64,000 nucleotides of DNA from Candidatus Nitrosopelagicus sp. (lineage in GTDB: Archaea; Thermoproteota; Nitrososphaeria; Nitrososphaerales; Nitrosopumilaceae), in contig JAOMDA010000004.1 of NCBI GenBank assembly GCA_028345295.1, positions 20,999-84,998 on the forward strand. The letters run 5' to 3'. A program made the translations under genes and the position numbers. The notes beneath the pieces are model-generated. The model ran no database searches. It was not told where the DNA came from and saw nothing but the letters and a program-made list of their open reading frames with translations. Each line of letters starts with the position of its first letter. Position 1 is the first letter of the stretch. This document shows positions 9,299 to 16,012 of this stretch, piece after piece.

Positions 9299-9725
9299 AA
9301 TCTTTGCCTGCTGAGTATTCACCTTTACTATAAAGCTGATTTGTTGCCAGATTATTTTTTTGTTCAATTATTTGGTAGTTAATTTTTAGGTTCCTATGAT
9401 TCGTTAATTGATTAATGAAGTGTATTTTATCATTAATTATCTGATTATCTGTAGTATTATTATGGGATAGAATTTCATACATATCCTTTGAATCACACAT
9501 CACATTAACTGTATCATAATCTTTAATGATAAAAACACCAAGACCCCAATAAATCCCAACGTGAAGAGCGATGAATTTTGATTCTATGTTGTTTTTAACA
9601 TCCAATTTCCCTCCTGAGAGATATGCTGGAGGATGCTCTCTGATTTGATTTACTATTTCACTTCCTGTTCTTATTGACCATGAGTAGTTTTTTTTCCTTC
9701 CATCAAAGAATAACTCATGCTCCAT
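9282..9725 (-). CDS. Putative diverged RNase H-like protein
   Basis: 147 residues, no firm family assignment. The order of acidic residues fits an RNase H fold: a first strand ending in FFDG (Asp near 8), a helix with IESKFIALHVG (Glu near 49), and a strand ending in VMCDSKDMYEIL (Asp near 78). It ends with a helix holding NNLATNQLYSKG in the place where RNase HI usually has a conserved N..AD.LA motif; the last acidic residue is absent. Catalysis is therefore uncertain. The gene is convergent with glycerate kinase (17-bp overlap) and divergent from a small gene across a shared AT-rich element at 9753-9761. Confidence 0.6.
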   Translation of the reverse strand: MEHELFFDGRKKNYSWSIRTGSEIVNQIREHPPAYLSGGKLDVKNNIESKFIALHVGIYWGLGVFIIKDYDTVNVMCDSKDMYEILSHNNTTDNQIINDKIHFINQLTNHRNLKINYQIIEQKNNLATNQLYSKGEYSAGKDSREFV

Positions 9726-9752
9726 ATGTCAATCAAATAGTAGTGCTTTATC

Positions 9753-9761
9753 AATATAATT
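9753..9761. promoter_or_regulatory. AT-rich core possibly serving both divergent genes
   Basis: The sequence aatataatt lies about 28-32 bp from the starts at 9725 (minus) and 9787 (plus). It can be read as a TATA box on either strand. No other candidate lies in the 61-bp gap. Confidence 0.4.
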
Positions 9762-9786
9762 TGAATTCTGACCTTAATGATCAATT

Positions 9787-10008
9787 ATGAAATTTGTCTT
9801 CATGATGAAATCACATAATTTCTTCAAAAAAATGGTAGATGAATTGGTGGATTTTTCTGAATTTGATCCTGAACTTGCTGATGGCATAAAATGGCTTGAC
9901 GCACAGGCACAAAAAAAAGGAATTACATTTTATGACATGGTCTATGAAGTACTTTATACTACTGATATAAATTCAAAGGCAAGAAACTGGTTAAAAACAA
10001 GAAATTAA
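9787..10008 (+). CDS. Small conserved-looking protein, unknown function
   Basis: 73 residues, acidic in the middle, basic at the end, predicted mostly helical (DELVDFSEFDPELADGIKWLDAQAQ; then FYDMVYEVLYT). Not recognised. In-frame ATGs at 9802 and 9805 would give a 67-68 residue protein without the hydrophobic KFVFM start; the TATA spacing slightly favours 9787. It shares length and a loosely similar FYDMVYEVL/FYEIYSSVL patch with the small protein at 11295-11486, which may mean a distant relationship, but that is a weak eye-match. It ends 5 bp before the convergent citrate synthase stop. Confidence 0.65.
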   Translation: MKFVFMMKSHNFFKKMVDELVDFSEFDPELADGIKWLDAQAQKKGITFYDMVYEVLYTTDINSKARNWLKTRN

Positions 10009-10013
10009 TTTTT

Positions 10014-11177
10014 TTAATTTCGTTTGCCAATTGGAATATACGCAGAACCTTGTGGTCCATCATACTTTCCTACATAAACTGCTTTAGGTCTGTATAACAT
10101 TGGTTTTGGTGCAGCTTCAGCAAATCTTTCTTCAATTACATGTGCAGACCACCCAGAGACTCTCGAAATTGCAAATATTGGTGTATTTAGATCCATTGGA
10201 ATTCCTAGCATGTAATAGACTGATGCACTGTAGAGATCTACATTTGGAAAAATTTCTTTTTTCTTTTCCTTTTTCATGTATCTAATAGTTGAATCCTCAA
10301 CATTTTTTGTAATCTCATACCATGGCATTTTTGTTTTCTTGGCGAGCGTCTTTGATAATTCTTTTAGAACAACTGATCTTGGATCAACTGTTTTGTAAAC
10401 TGCGTGACCCATACCCATCACTCTATCTCCACTTTTTAATCGATTTTTAACCCACTCCTCAACATTATTTTCATTTTTAATTTCTAAGAGCATCTTCATA
10501 ACTTCAAGATTAGCTCCACCATGTAATTCCCCACTTAATGCACCAACTGCGGCACTTACTGCAGAATACATGTGTGCTCTAGTTGAAGCAACTTCTCTTG
10601 CTGCAAAAGTTGAAGCATTAAATGTGTGATCAGCATGAAGAATTAAGCAAACATCAAAAATTCTTTCAAGTTCTTTATCAGGCTTTTCACCTTTTAACAT
10701 ATATAGGAAATTTGCAGCATGGCTTAAACTTGAATCTGGTTGAAGTGCTTCTTTAGAATTTCTAATCCTCTCCCAACTTGCAATAATTGTAGGCACTTTT
10801 GCAATCAAATTAATTGCTCTTTGATAACTGATTTCTTTTGCGGAACCTTCTTCATTATAGTATCCAGCTAATGCTGCAACAAACGCTTGGAGAACATCCA
10901 TAGGTTCGGCTTCTTTTCTCCAGTTACCCATATTTTTCTGCATTTGAGATGGTATTTGTCTAGAATCACGTAATTTTTTTTTGAATTCTTCAAATTCTTT
11001 CTGTGTTGGTAAACTGTTATGCAGTAAAAGATAGCATGTTTCTTCAAAGTTAGAATTTTTTGTTAGATCCAAAACATCAAATCCTCTGTAGATGAGTTTA
11101 CCTTTTTTTCCATCAATATATGATATTTTTGTATCAGCTACTGTAATGTCTCTTAATCCAATATTCTTTGTTTCCAT
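10014..11177 (-). CDS. gltA: Citrate synthase
   Basis: Condenses acetyl-CoA and oxaloacetate to citrate at the entry of the (largely biosynthetic) TCA branch. 387 residues, usual archaeal length. Catalytic regions are visible: LHADHTFNASTFAAR near residues 180-195, LHGGANLEVMKML near 218-230, GMGHAVYKTVDPRS near 254-268 (catalytic His), and SGWSAHVIEERF near 343-354 with the preceding helix. The C-terminus carries the substrate-binding Arg in LYRPKAVYVG. A TATA-like element at about 11200-11208 stands 27 bp before the ATG. Monocistronic by position. The 2-methylcitrate synthase alternative cannot be excluded, but no prp genes are nearby. Confidence 0.95.
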   Translation of the reverse strand: METKNIGLRDITVADTKISYIDGKKGKLIYRGFDVLDLTKNSNFEETCYLLLHNSLPTQKEFEEFKKKLRDSRQIPSQMQKNMGNWRKEAEPMDVLQAFVAALAGYYNEEGSAKEISYQRAINLIAKVPTIIASWERIRNSKEALQPDSSLSHAANFLYMLKGEKPDKELERIFDVCLILHADHTFNASTFAAREVASTRAHMYSAVSAAVGALSGELHGGANLEVMKMLLEIKNENNVEEWVKNRLKSGDRVMGMGHAVYKTVDPRSVVLKELSKTLAKKTKMPWYEITKNVEDSTIRYMKKEKKKEIFPNVDLYSASVYYMLGIPMDLNTPIFAISRVSGWSAHVIEERFAEAAPKPMLYRPKAVYVGKYDGPQGSAYIPIGKRN

Positions 11178-11294
11178 GTATGCTATCTTAAAACAGCACT
11201 TTTAAATTTTCAAGACTAAATTTTGTCAATAAATTTAGTACTTAGTCTAATCTACCAAAGCTTGGGCATATATCGTGAATTTTAATTAATGTTT

Positions 11295-11486
11295 ATGTCA
11301 CACATTGAACGTGAGTTAGCAAGACAAGTAGATGATGCAATACTTAATGCATCACCAGAATTCTTAAAACTAATTCAAAAATTTGATACCGAAAATCAAT
11401 TATCGGGTGATTCATTTTATGAAATTTATTCATCTGTTCTAAAATCCAAAAAACAGAAAAACAAAGTTTTACCTAAAACAAAATAA
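11295..11486 (+). CDS. Small helical protein, unknown function
   Basis: 63 residues from ATG 11295 (MSHIERELARQVDD...). ATG 11289 is also in frame, but the TATA-like catatatc at 11268-11275 favours the later start or a leader of a few bases. Acidic helix in the first half, lysine-rich tail (KSKKQKNK) at the end. Family not recognised. It sits just upstream of, and in the same direction as, a DHH phosphoesterase gene, which has its own TATA element. Confidence 0.65.
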   Translation: MSHIERELARQVDDAILNASPEFLKLIQKFDTENQLSGDSFYEIYSSVLKSKKQKNKVLPKTK

Positions 11487-11537
11487 CCCAACATTTTTCA
11501 TTCTTGGTTTAAATGAGGGAGAGAAGAGAATAATATA

Positions 11538-12533
11538 TTGACTGCAAAAAAACCTATTAAATCAAAAGTAATTTGTGTTTCACATGAAGAGGATGCTGAT
11601 GGAATTAGTTCTGCAGCATTAATCAAGCAAGCTTTTGGCGGAACCTCAATCTTAGTTGATTATCCTGGAATGATGGATGATATGAAGCCATTAGAAACAG
11701 ATGAAAAATTAAAAGAACTTTTTGTTTGTGATTTAGGATTAAATAAAAAAAATGAATGTGATTTCGTTGAACTTTTAACTATTTTAAGAAAGCGTAAGGT
11801 CAAAGTTACATATATTGATCATCATGATCTTGATAGAAAAATTATAAAGCAATTGGAGAAAATTAATGTCAAAGTAATTCATGATATTAATGAGTGTACA
11901 ACTGTTCAAGTATACAATAAATTCAAACGGAAATTAAATGATCATGCTGCATTTGTTGCTGCATGTGCAGCTATTACTGATTATATGGAGGATCGTCCGT
12001 TAGGTTCAAAACTTTTACAGATATTTGATAGGCAGTTTGCATTAATCAGTGCAACTGTTTTAACGTACAATATAGTTGGTCATCAAAACGATCCAGATTA
12101 TCTTCTATATCTTGTTGATGAATTAAGTGAATCCAAGTATCCACATGAAATTCCTAATTCATATGAATTTGCTCAGATTCAAGTAGAAAAACTCGCATCA
12201 ATTATATCACAAGTGAAAAAATCAATGAAAGTAACAAAAAATTTAGGCTATATGGAAATACTTGATTCTGGTGCTAGTGGGGCGGTGAATTTTGTTTTGG
12301 GTTTATCTGGAAAAGAAGTTGGTGTTGCATATAAAGAACGTAAAGATTATGGAATTTATGCAGTGTCAGTTAGAGGATCAAAAAGTTGTAAAGTGCATCT
12401 AGGAAAACTTGTAAACAAACTTGCTACAGAAGTAGGTGGCTCTGGTGGTGGACATGATAAGGCATGCGGTGCATCTATACCAAAGCCAAAAATTAAGAAA
12501 TTCATTACACGTCTTAACTCCATGTTAGAATAG
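11538..12533 (+). CDS. DHH-family phosphoesterase
   Basis: 331-residue member of the DHH/DHHA1 superfamily (RecJ-like nucleases, oligoribonucleases, c-di-nucleotide phosphodiesterases). Seen: SHEEDADGISSAAL near residues 12-25 with the metal-binding D-x-D, FVCDLGLNKK near 62-71, the DHH motif in TYIDHHDLD near 92-100, and the DHHA1 glycine-rich loop GGSGGGHDKACGASI near 302-316. It is shorter than the archaeal RecJ/GAN proteins, so the exact substrate is open: single-stranded DNA, nanoRNA or a cyclic dinucleotide. The TTG start is supported by tttaaatg at 11508-11515, 26-27 bp upstream. Confidence 0.9.
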   Translation: MTAKKPIKSKVICVSHEEDADGISSAALIKQAFGGTSILVDYPGMMDDMKPLETDEKLKELFVCDLGLNKKNECDFVELLTILRKRKVKVTYIDHHDLDRKIIKQLEKINVKVIHDINECTTVQVYNKFKRKLNDHAAFVAACAAITDYMEDRPLGSKLLQIFDRQFALISATVLTYNIVGHQNDPDYLLYLVDELSESKYPHEIPNSYEFAQIQVEKLASIISQVKKSMKVTKNLGYMEILDSGASGAVNFVLGLSGKEVGVAYKERKDYGIYAVSVRGSKSCKVHLGKLVNKLATEVGGSGGGHDKACGASIPKPKIKKFITRLNSMLE

Positions 12534-12549
12534 TAAGACGTCTAAAGGT

Positions 12550-13008
12550 TCATTCAGAAATTTCTACTATCATATCAATTTCAACGGTTGCATTCAGTGG
12601 TAGACTTGACACACCAACTGCAATTCTGGTATGTCTTCCTTTTTCACCAAAAATATCTACCAGTAGATCAGATGCAGCATTGATTACTTTTGGGTGTTCT
12701 GTAAATCTCTCTTCTGAATTAACAAATCCAGATACTTTAACTATTTTTTCTATATGTTCTAGTGTGCCAAAGTATGTGTTAAGTTGTGATAACGCATTAA
12801 TAATACATAGTTTGGCTGCATTCTGAGCATTTTGAATATATTGATTATTTTTTACCTTACCTTGATATTTCAACTGCCCATGTTCTATTGGAATTTGGCC
12901 TGAGACAAATACAAGATTACCTGATACTACTACAGGAATGTAGGAGCCTGCAGATTTTGGCGGAATAGGTAATAATATTCCAAGTTCTCTTAACCTATTT
13001 TCTATCAT
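12550..13008 (-). CDS. RidA/YjgF/UK114 family protein
   Basis: 152 residues. RidA proteins hydrolyse reactive enamine/imine intermediates released by PLP enzymes; other subfamilies have unknown substrates. Seen: PPKSAGSYIPVVVSGNLVFVSGQIPIEHG near residues 16-44, the trimer-forming helix AAKLCIINALSQL, and the C-terminal signature HTRIAVGVSSLPLNATVEIDMI near 125-146, with the active-site Arg in TRIAVG. It has the longer form typical of the atu1953-like subgroup. It is convergent with the DHH gene (16 bp apart), and its neighbours do not suggest a specific PLP partner. Confidence 0.9.
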   Translation of the reverse strand: MIENRLRELGILLPIPPKSAGSYIPVVVSGNLVFVSGQIPIEHGQLKYQGKVKNNQYIQNAQNAAKLCIINALSQLNTYFGTLEHIEKIVKVSGFVNSEERFTEHPKVINAASDLLVDIFGEKGRHTRIAVGVSSLPLNATVEIDMIVEISE

Positions 13009-13092
13009 AATAACTCAATTCCTTTTTTCTTTTTATTTTTTCCTCAAGTAACTGAATCATTTTTGATAGACCACTCTAAAATTTACACGTTT

Positions 13093-13120
13093 TAGCCTAA
13101 TGTTTATCAGGATTAGGCTA
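13093..13120. repeat. Perfect 9-bp inverted repeat before the small gene upstream of cdvC
   Basis: The arms tagcctaat (13093-13101) and attaggcta (13112-13120) are exact reverse complements separated by 10 bp (gtttatcagg). The repeat ends 5 bp before the ATG at 13126 and covers the zone where a leaderless promoter would lie. It could be an operator or, if transcribed, a hairpin over the start. Confidence 0.7.
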
Positions 13121-13125
13121 TTTTT

Positions 13126-13494
13126 ATGAAATTACAAAAAAATGCTTCTCAAAAAAATCTAATTCAAATTAGAGATCTTATGTCAAGAGTGGAGAAGAAG
13201 TTATCAACTATTGGTGATGGGCAATCTATAGTTGAAAAATTAGATTCTGACGAATTGGCAGATTTTTATAAAATTCTTACAAAATGTGAATTAATACTAA
13301 GTAAATATGAAAGTAAAAAAACCACATACCAAAACATGAAAAAATTTGTGGATATATTAAATTCTACAGTTGAATCATTAGAAATTATGGATGGAAAAGT
13401 TGATGAATTAGCAATTTCTGCAGAATTTTCAATGAAGAAAATTAAGGAATTTGAATCACAATTTCTAAATTCTTCCATTCCTGACTCAAAATAG
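13126..13494 (+). CDS. Small all-helical protein upstream of cdvC, unknown function
   Basis: 122 residues, no recognised domain. The composition is lysine/glutamate/serine-rich with long predicted helices (SQKNLIQIRDLMSRVEKKL; DFYKILTKCELILSKYESK; KFVDILNSTVESLEIMDGKVDEL; FSMKKIKEFESQFL), giving a four-helix or coiled-coil impression. There is no signal or membrane segment. It lies 99 bp upstream of the ESCRT-type division ATPase gene in the same direction and has a perfect inverted repeat just before its ATG. Size and helical make-up would be compatible with a small ESCRT-associated protein, but no Snf7 or MIM motif is evident, so that is only a suggestion from context. Confidence 0.75.
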   Translation: MKLQKNASQKNLIQIRDLMSRVEKKLSTIGDGQSIVEKLDSDELADFYKILTKCELILSKYESKKTTYQNMKKFVDILNSTVESLEIMDGKVDELAISAEFSMKKIKEFESQFLNSSIPDSK

Positions 13495-13593
13495 GCATAA
13501 AATACAGTTGAATTATTTTAACCAAATCTTTGACAGCAATTTACTCACGTGAATACCTAGTCAAACCTACAAGAAAGTCAATAGTGATTTAGA

Positions 13594-14799
13594 ATGAGTA
13601 TGGCCCCACAAGAATTAGAAAATAGTGCTAGCAAATATGCATCAGATGCAATAAAGGCTGATTCACAAGGTGCATATGGCATGGCTATTTCTGGGTACCA
13701 AAATGCAGCAGCCACATTAATGAAATTAATGAGACTGTATCCTGACAGTAAATTAAATCAAATTTACACTGAAAGAATTCGTGCATATCAGAGTAGGGTA
13801 AAAGAACTTCAAAATACACGTGCTGGAAACATTGAACCTGTCGTAGATCCTAATGCATCGCCAGAGGAGCAGAGGAAATCACTTGCACGTGCACAACCAA
13901 AGTCTGATGACAGTATGGAGGATTTAGTATTAAAAGAAAAACCAGATGTAAAATGGAGTGAAGTTATAGGATTAGATGATGCAAAAAATGCATTACGGGA
14001 ATCAATTGTTTATCCAAGTAAACGACCAGACTTATTTCCACTTGGATGGCCTAGAGGAATGTTACTATATGGACCACCTGGAACTGGAAAAACAATGCTT
14101 GCAGCTGCAACTGCACATGAATTAGATGGATATTTTATTGTTGTAGATGCAGCTTCAATGATGAGCAAGTGGCTTGGTGAAGCAGAAAAAAATGTATCAA
14201 AACTTTTTACAATGGCTCGTGGGTATTGTGAAAAAGAAGGTAAGCCTGTAATTCTTTTCATTGACGAAGTTGATTCCTTACTTGGTGAAAGAAACAGTGA
14301 AGTTGGTGGGGAAATACGTGCAAAGAATCAATTCCTATCTGAAATGGATGGAGTGAATGCAAAAGGTAAAGACGTGATGATGTATGTTATTGGGGCTACA
14401 AATAAACCCTGGAGTCTTGATCATCCATTTCTTAGAAGATTTCAAAAGAGAATTTATGTTTCATTACCATCAACAGTTGCTAGAGAAAAATTATTTGATC
14501 TCTATACGTCACCATTAAGAAAGAACTCACGTGTAAATTCTCTTAGCCTTGCAAAACAATTTGATGGTTATAGTGCAAGTGATATCAGAGATGTTTGTCA
14601 AGATTCACAGATGCAAATTGTTAATGAATTGTTTAGATCTCCAGATTATCATGAGCCTGTAACAGGTGAAACACCAAGTCAGCCAAGAGAATTAACCATG
14701 ATGGATTTTAAGAATATAAAGATCAAAAGAAGACCTAGTGTTTCAACAGAAATGGTTCGTGCATACCATAAATGGAGCGAGCAATTCGGTGCACTATAA
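13594..14799 (+). CDS. cdvC: Cell-division ATPase CdvC (Vps4-like AAA)
   Basis: AAA ATPase that disassembles ESCRT-III-like CdvB polymers during cell division in Cdv-type archaea. 401 residues. An N-terminal MIT helix bundle (about 8-75, SKYASDAIKADSQGAYGMAI then LMRLYPDSKLNQIY) is followed by a linker and one AAA module: GPPGTGKT at 160-167, ILFIDEVDSL at about 220-229, the pore-loop region MMSKWLGEAEKN near 189-200, the sensor IGATNKPW near 267-274 and arginine-finger region HPFLRRFQKR near 278-287. The C-terminal helix seen in Vps4 is present. cdvA and cdvB are not in the window, in keeping with the scattered cdv genes of Thaumarchaeota. Confidence 0.96.
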   Translation: MSMAPQELENSASKYASDAIKADSQGAYGMAISGYQNAAATLMKLMRLYPDSKLNQIYTERIRAYQSRVKELQNTRAGNIEPVVDPNASPEEQRKSLARAQPKSDDSMEDLVLKEKPDVKWSEVIGLDDAKNALRESIVYPSKRPDLFPLGWPRGMLLYGPPGTGKTMLAAATAHELDGYFIVVDAASMMSKWLGEAEKNVSKLFTMARGYCEKEGKPVILFIDEVDSLLGERNSEVGGEIRAKNQFLSEMDGVNAKGKDVMMYVIGATNKPWSLDHPFLRRFQKRIYVSLPSTVAREKLFDLYTSPLRKNSRVNSLSLAKQFDGYSASDIRDVCQDSQMQIVNELFRSPDYHEPVTGETPSQPRELTMMDFKNIKIKRRPSVSTEMVRAYHKWSEQFGAL

Positions 14800-14822
14800 T
14801 CTGCTGCGATCATTACACAAAA

Positions 14823-14829
14823 TTTAAAT
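14823..14829 (+). promoter_or_regulatory. TATA-like box upstream of carAB
   Basis: tttaaat centred at 14826. The usual 25-27 bp spacing would put transcription start near 14850, next to a GTG at 14848, not near the first in-frame ATG at 14936. This bears on the true carA start. Confidence 0.5.
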
Positions 14830-14935
14830 CTAGAATCATGACGACATGTGAAGGGTTACAATTTCCATAAAAAAATCAAAACATGCTGATAAAAATGGGA
14901 AGCTGATCCTTTCTGATGGCACCGTTTTTGATGGT

Positions 14936-16012
14936 ATGGGATTCGGGTTTTCTACTACCTCAATAGGAGAAATTGTCTTTAATACTGGAATGGTTGGATA
15001 TACTGAGACATTAACTGATCCATCGTATAATGGACAAATTCTAACTTTAACATATCCACTGATAGGAAACTATGGTGTACCTGACCCTGATCTTCAAAAT
15101 GACGATGGTGTATCAAAGTACTTTGAATCTTCTAAAATCCAAGCCCGTGGATTAGTGATACACGAATTATCATTGACGGCTAGTCATTGGAATCTTTCAA
15201 TGACTCTTGATGAATGGATGAATAATGAAAAAATTCCAGGTATATCAGGAATCGATACTCGTGAATTAACCAAAAAACTCCGTCAGTCTGGTGTCATGAT
15301 GGCTGCTATCTGTGTATCTGATACTGAAATTAATGTTGATGAAGTTATGGAACAACTAAAAGGCGCAACTAATTACAATGATGAAAATTTCATGAATATT
15401 GTATCAACTGAAACTAGTGAAAAATTTGGAAATGATGAAGAGAATATTGTTCTAATTGATACTGGAACAAAAAATGCAATAATCAGAAACATACGTGAAT
15501 TAGGTTACAATGTAATCAAAGTTCCTTGGAATACTCCAATTGATGAAATTTTATCATACAATCCAAAAGGTGTGATTGTTAGTAATGGTCCTGGTGATCC
15601 TGAACATTGTCCAGACACAATTGAAACTGCAAAAGAACTAATCAAAAAAGAAATTCCAACTCTTGGAATTTGTCTTGGTGCACAGATACTTGGTATTGCA
15701 GGCGGTGCATCAACTTACAAATTGAAATATGGTCATCGTGGCCAGAATAAACCTTGTATCAATTTAGATAACAATCAAGTATATGTAACAAGTCAAAATC
15801 ACGGATACTGCATCAGTCCTGATTCTTTATCCAACTCTGAGTTTAATCTATGGTTTTCAAATGCCGATGATAAAACTGTTGAAGGTATAAAACACAGAAA
15901 CGAAAAATGTATTGCAGTTCAATTTCACCCTGAAGCCGCACCAGGCCCTTATGATTGTAAGTTTGTATTTGAACAATTAAAAAAAATAATGGATGAGAAA
16001 ACATTTGCCTAA
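14936..16012 (+). CDS. carA: Carbamoyl-phosphate synthase small (glutaminase) subunit; true start lies upstream
   Basis: Hydrolyses glutamine and passes ammonia to CarB for carbamoyl phosphate (pyrimidine and arginine synthesis). From the ATG at 14936 the 358 residues include the N-terminal CPSase domain (GEIVFNTGMVGYTETLTDPSYNG) and a class I amidotransferase domain with GICLGAQ (Cys246 in this numbering) and QFHPEAAPGP (His/Glu). The same frame upstream encodes KLILSDGTVFDG from about 14900, which matches the conserved start of CarA, so 14936 is internal. The frame is open back to a TGA at 14849 but holds no ATG, GTG or TTG. A GTG at 14848 would join it if the A7 run at 14869-14875 were one base shorter. 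It overlaps carB by 20 bp. Confidence 0.93.
   Translation: MGFGFSTTSIGEIVFNTGMVGYTETLTDPSYNGQILTLTYPLIGNYGVPDPDLQNDDGVSKYFESSKIQARGLVIHELSLTASHWNLSMTLDEWMNNEKIPGISGIDTRELTKKLRQSGVMMAAICVSDTEINVDEVMEQLKGATNYNDENFMNIVSTETSEKFGNDEENIVLIDTGTKNAIIRNIRELGYNVIKVPWNTPIDEILSYNPKGVIVSNGPGDPEHCPDTIETAKELIKKEIPTLGICLGAQILGIAGGASTYKLKYGHRGQNKPCINLDNNQVYVTSQNHGYCISPDSLSNSEFNLWFSNADDKTVEGIKHRNEKCIAVQFHPEAAPGPYDCKFVFEQLKKIMDEKTFA

Noticed and set aside
15993..16012. carA/carB overlap as a sign of a sequencing frameshift
   Set aside because: Both proteins have complete ends and starts across the overlap; a 20-bp overlap of coupled genes is ordinary.
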